The position numbers and the translations under genes are program-made. DNA of 6,257 nt, from NCBI GenBank assembly GCA_947259675.1, contig CAMYNE010000207.1:1-6257 (forward strand). The letters run 5' to 3'. Shown piece after piece: positions 5,365-6,257 of this stretch. The stretch's first letter is position 1, and each line of letters starts with the position of its first letter. The notes beneath the pieces were generated by a model. It was not told the origin of the DNA, did no database searches, and saw only the letters and a list, made by a program, of their open reading frames with translations. Source of the stretch: an uncultured Pirellulaceae bacterium. GTDB lineage: Bacteria; Planctomycetota; Planctomycetia; Pirellulales; Pirellulaceae.

Positions 5365-6257
5365 TTTGCCTGGCCTGTGGATCGGAACTGTTTACTGATT
5401 TCATTTCGGAAAGCCAGTCCTCCAACGTATCCCTGCGCTGCGGAGGATGCGGTGATATCGTTGGCAGCGGAATCAAAGCTAATGCGCCGGTCGACAAAAG
5501 AGCGTGGTGGAGCCTGTGGTTGGGACTGTCGTCGATCCTGTTACTGTGCTTGACCGGGATCCCGGCTATTTACTTGGGGATTCGAAGTTTGCTCCGAATG
5601 AGATATACCAGTGCGCGGCTGGGGGACCGAAGAGCGGCAATTGCGGGAATTCTATTAGGCTCGACATTTGGCGTTATCGGCGGCTGTTGTATTTTAGGAG
5701 TCGGGGGGGCGAGCTTATTTGCAATTTGGTCACGTGATTCAACCGACAATTTCGCTCAAACCATGATCGTTTTGGGAGGGATTGCTGAGGTCGACATGCC
5801 TGCACAGATCAACCATGGCAGCGCAACAAGCGTGATGAACACGAACCAATTTAATTTTCAAGATGCAAAAGTTTTAGAACGGTCGTGCCGGATCGTGATC
5901 GTTTACTATCCACCAGCGATGATCGGTGGGACGGCGTCATTGAAAATGCAACTACGTTCAGAAAAACTACGCGGCGACGCGGCCCACAAAGTACTTGAAG
6001 AGGTCCCGCTAAAATGGGAAATCGCAGGAAAAACAACAACCGTGTCCAAGTACGTTCTTGAAGAAAAGATTTTTAATGACGAATCCGAAGTCCAAATCAA
6101 AAATGAAGTTCTTCAATACGTTGGCTATGTAAGTGTCAAACACGGCATTTATGGTGTCGGCTGCGCTGTGCGACAACCGAACGACGTATTCCCTGATGAA
6201 GCGTCCATCCAGGCTTTCTTGAGTTCAATCACGCCGGTAGCCGATCCTCGCCCGTCG
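5262..6257 (+). CDS. Zinc-ribbon DUF4190-like membrane protein, 3' end missing, start uncertain
   Basis: A frame with no stop from 5181 to the right edge encodes a zinc ribbon, CLAC and CGGC (codons at 5367-5378 and 5439-5450). A DUF4190-like stretch follows: a first hydrophobic helix (about 5505-5580) with TGIPAIYLGI, a basic loop RSLLRMRY…RLGDRR, then AIAGILLG and a Gly-rich second hydrophobic segment to about 5727. After this come about 175 residues of mixed strand/helix character that I do not recognise, ending near 'FLSSITP', a pattern seen at the end of PsbP/Mog1-like folds (weak resemblance). There is no ATG before the zinc ribbon. Candidates are TTG 5262 (GGAG four bases upstream; coordinates given on this basis), GTG 5220, the rare ATT 5316, or entry by frameshift from the kinase. 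Any of these starts before the kinase stop, so the genes overlap and are surely co-transcribed. Helix orientation is ambiguous because the inter-helix loop is strongly basic. It likely works with the kinase; function is unknown. Confidence 0.85.
   Translation, partial: MGAHSTLTRATRSCCGNRINSQIESDTKSDSQPLVCLACGSELFTDFISESQSSNVSLRCGGCGDIVGSGIKANAPVDKRAWWSLWLGLSSILLLCLTGIPAIYLGIRSLLRMRYTSARLGDRRAAIAGILLGSTFGVIGGCCILGVGGASLFAIWSRDSTDNFAQTMIVLGGIAEVDMPAQINHGSATSVMNTNQFNFQDAKVLERSCRIVIVYYPPAMIGGTASLKMQLRSEKLRGDAAHKVLEEVPLKWEIAGKTTTVSKYVLEEKIFNDESEVQIKNEVLQYVGYVSVKHGIYGVGCAVRQPNDVFPDEASIQAFLSSITPVADPRPS
5342..5346 (+). other. A5 run at the end of the kinase gene, possible -1 slip site
   Basis: Five A's span codons CAA AAA of the kinase, six codons before its TAG. 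A one-base backward slip of the Lys codon leads directly into the open frame of the downstream zinc-ribbon gene, with no intervening stop, and would give a kinase-DUF4190 fusion of roughly 1,275 residues up to the window edge. It is not a classical heptamer (the preceding codon CAA would re-pair poorly), and I see no strong stem just downstream. It could also mark an ordinary short overlap with a non-ATG start. Confidence 0.2.

Noticed and set aside
1..6257. CRISPR array, tRNA, rRNA, transposon ends or phage genes
   Set aside because: I saw no regularly spaced repeats, no cloverleaf-like segments, and no transposase or integrase motifs on either strand.

Overview
The window looks like chromosomal DNA of a planctomycete, probably a Pirellulales-type organism. 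This rests on protein style rather than any marker gene. It holds a Hanks-type Ser/Thr kinase fused to RDD membrane domains with a zinc ribbon at its N-terminus, a zinc-ribbon/DUF4190 membrane protein, a small 'ERTNYQ…IIRNYYENRE' protein of a kind I associate with planctomycetes, and a secreted YCF48/BNR-like protein. Shine-Dalgarno signals are weak and GC content is moderate. There are no tRNA, rRNA, CRISPR or transposase genes.

Left part (1-2112), all minus strand. Positions 1-991 carry the first 330 codons of a secreted beta-propeller-like protein with Asp-box repeats; it runs off the left edge. A 309-bp gap follows, containing a long nested inverted repeat (1132-1202). Upstream lies a likely two-gene operon, in transcription order an 86-residue soluble helical protein (2112-1852, GTG start) and a 175-residue four-helix membrane protein (1828-1301), separated by 23 nt.

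A 333-bp divergent intergenic region (2113-2445) separates the two halves. It contains a striking element at 2270-2295: a palindrome within an inverted repeat, with three GGCC blocks exactly 10 bp apart, followed by a T6 run.

Right part (2446-6257), plus strand. A 972-residue receptor-like kinase reads zinc ribbon - active kinase - RDD - degenerate pseudokinase - second RDD-like domain, which looks like an internal duplication of a kinase+RDD unit. It overlaps or abuts a second gene, in the -1 frame, encoding a zinc ribbon, a DUF4190-like membrane segment and an unrecognised C-terminal domain; this gene runs off the right edge and has no ATG at its beginning.

How the genes work together is inference. 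The two plus-strand genes probably form one membrane signalling unit with cytoplasmic zinc ribbons, an active kinase and a pseudokinase on the same chain. The minus-strand pair may be an unrelated small operon sharing the divergent control region.
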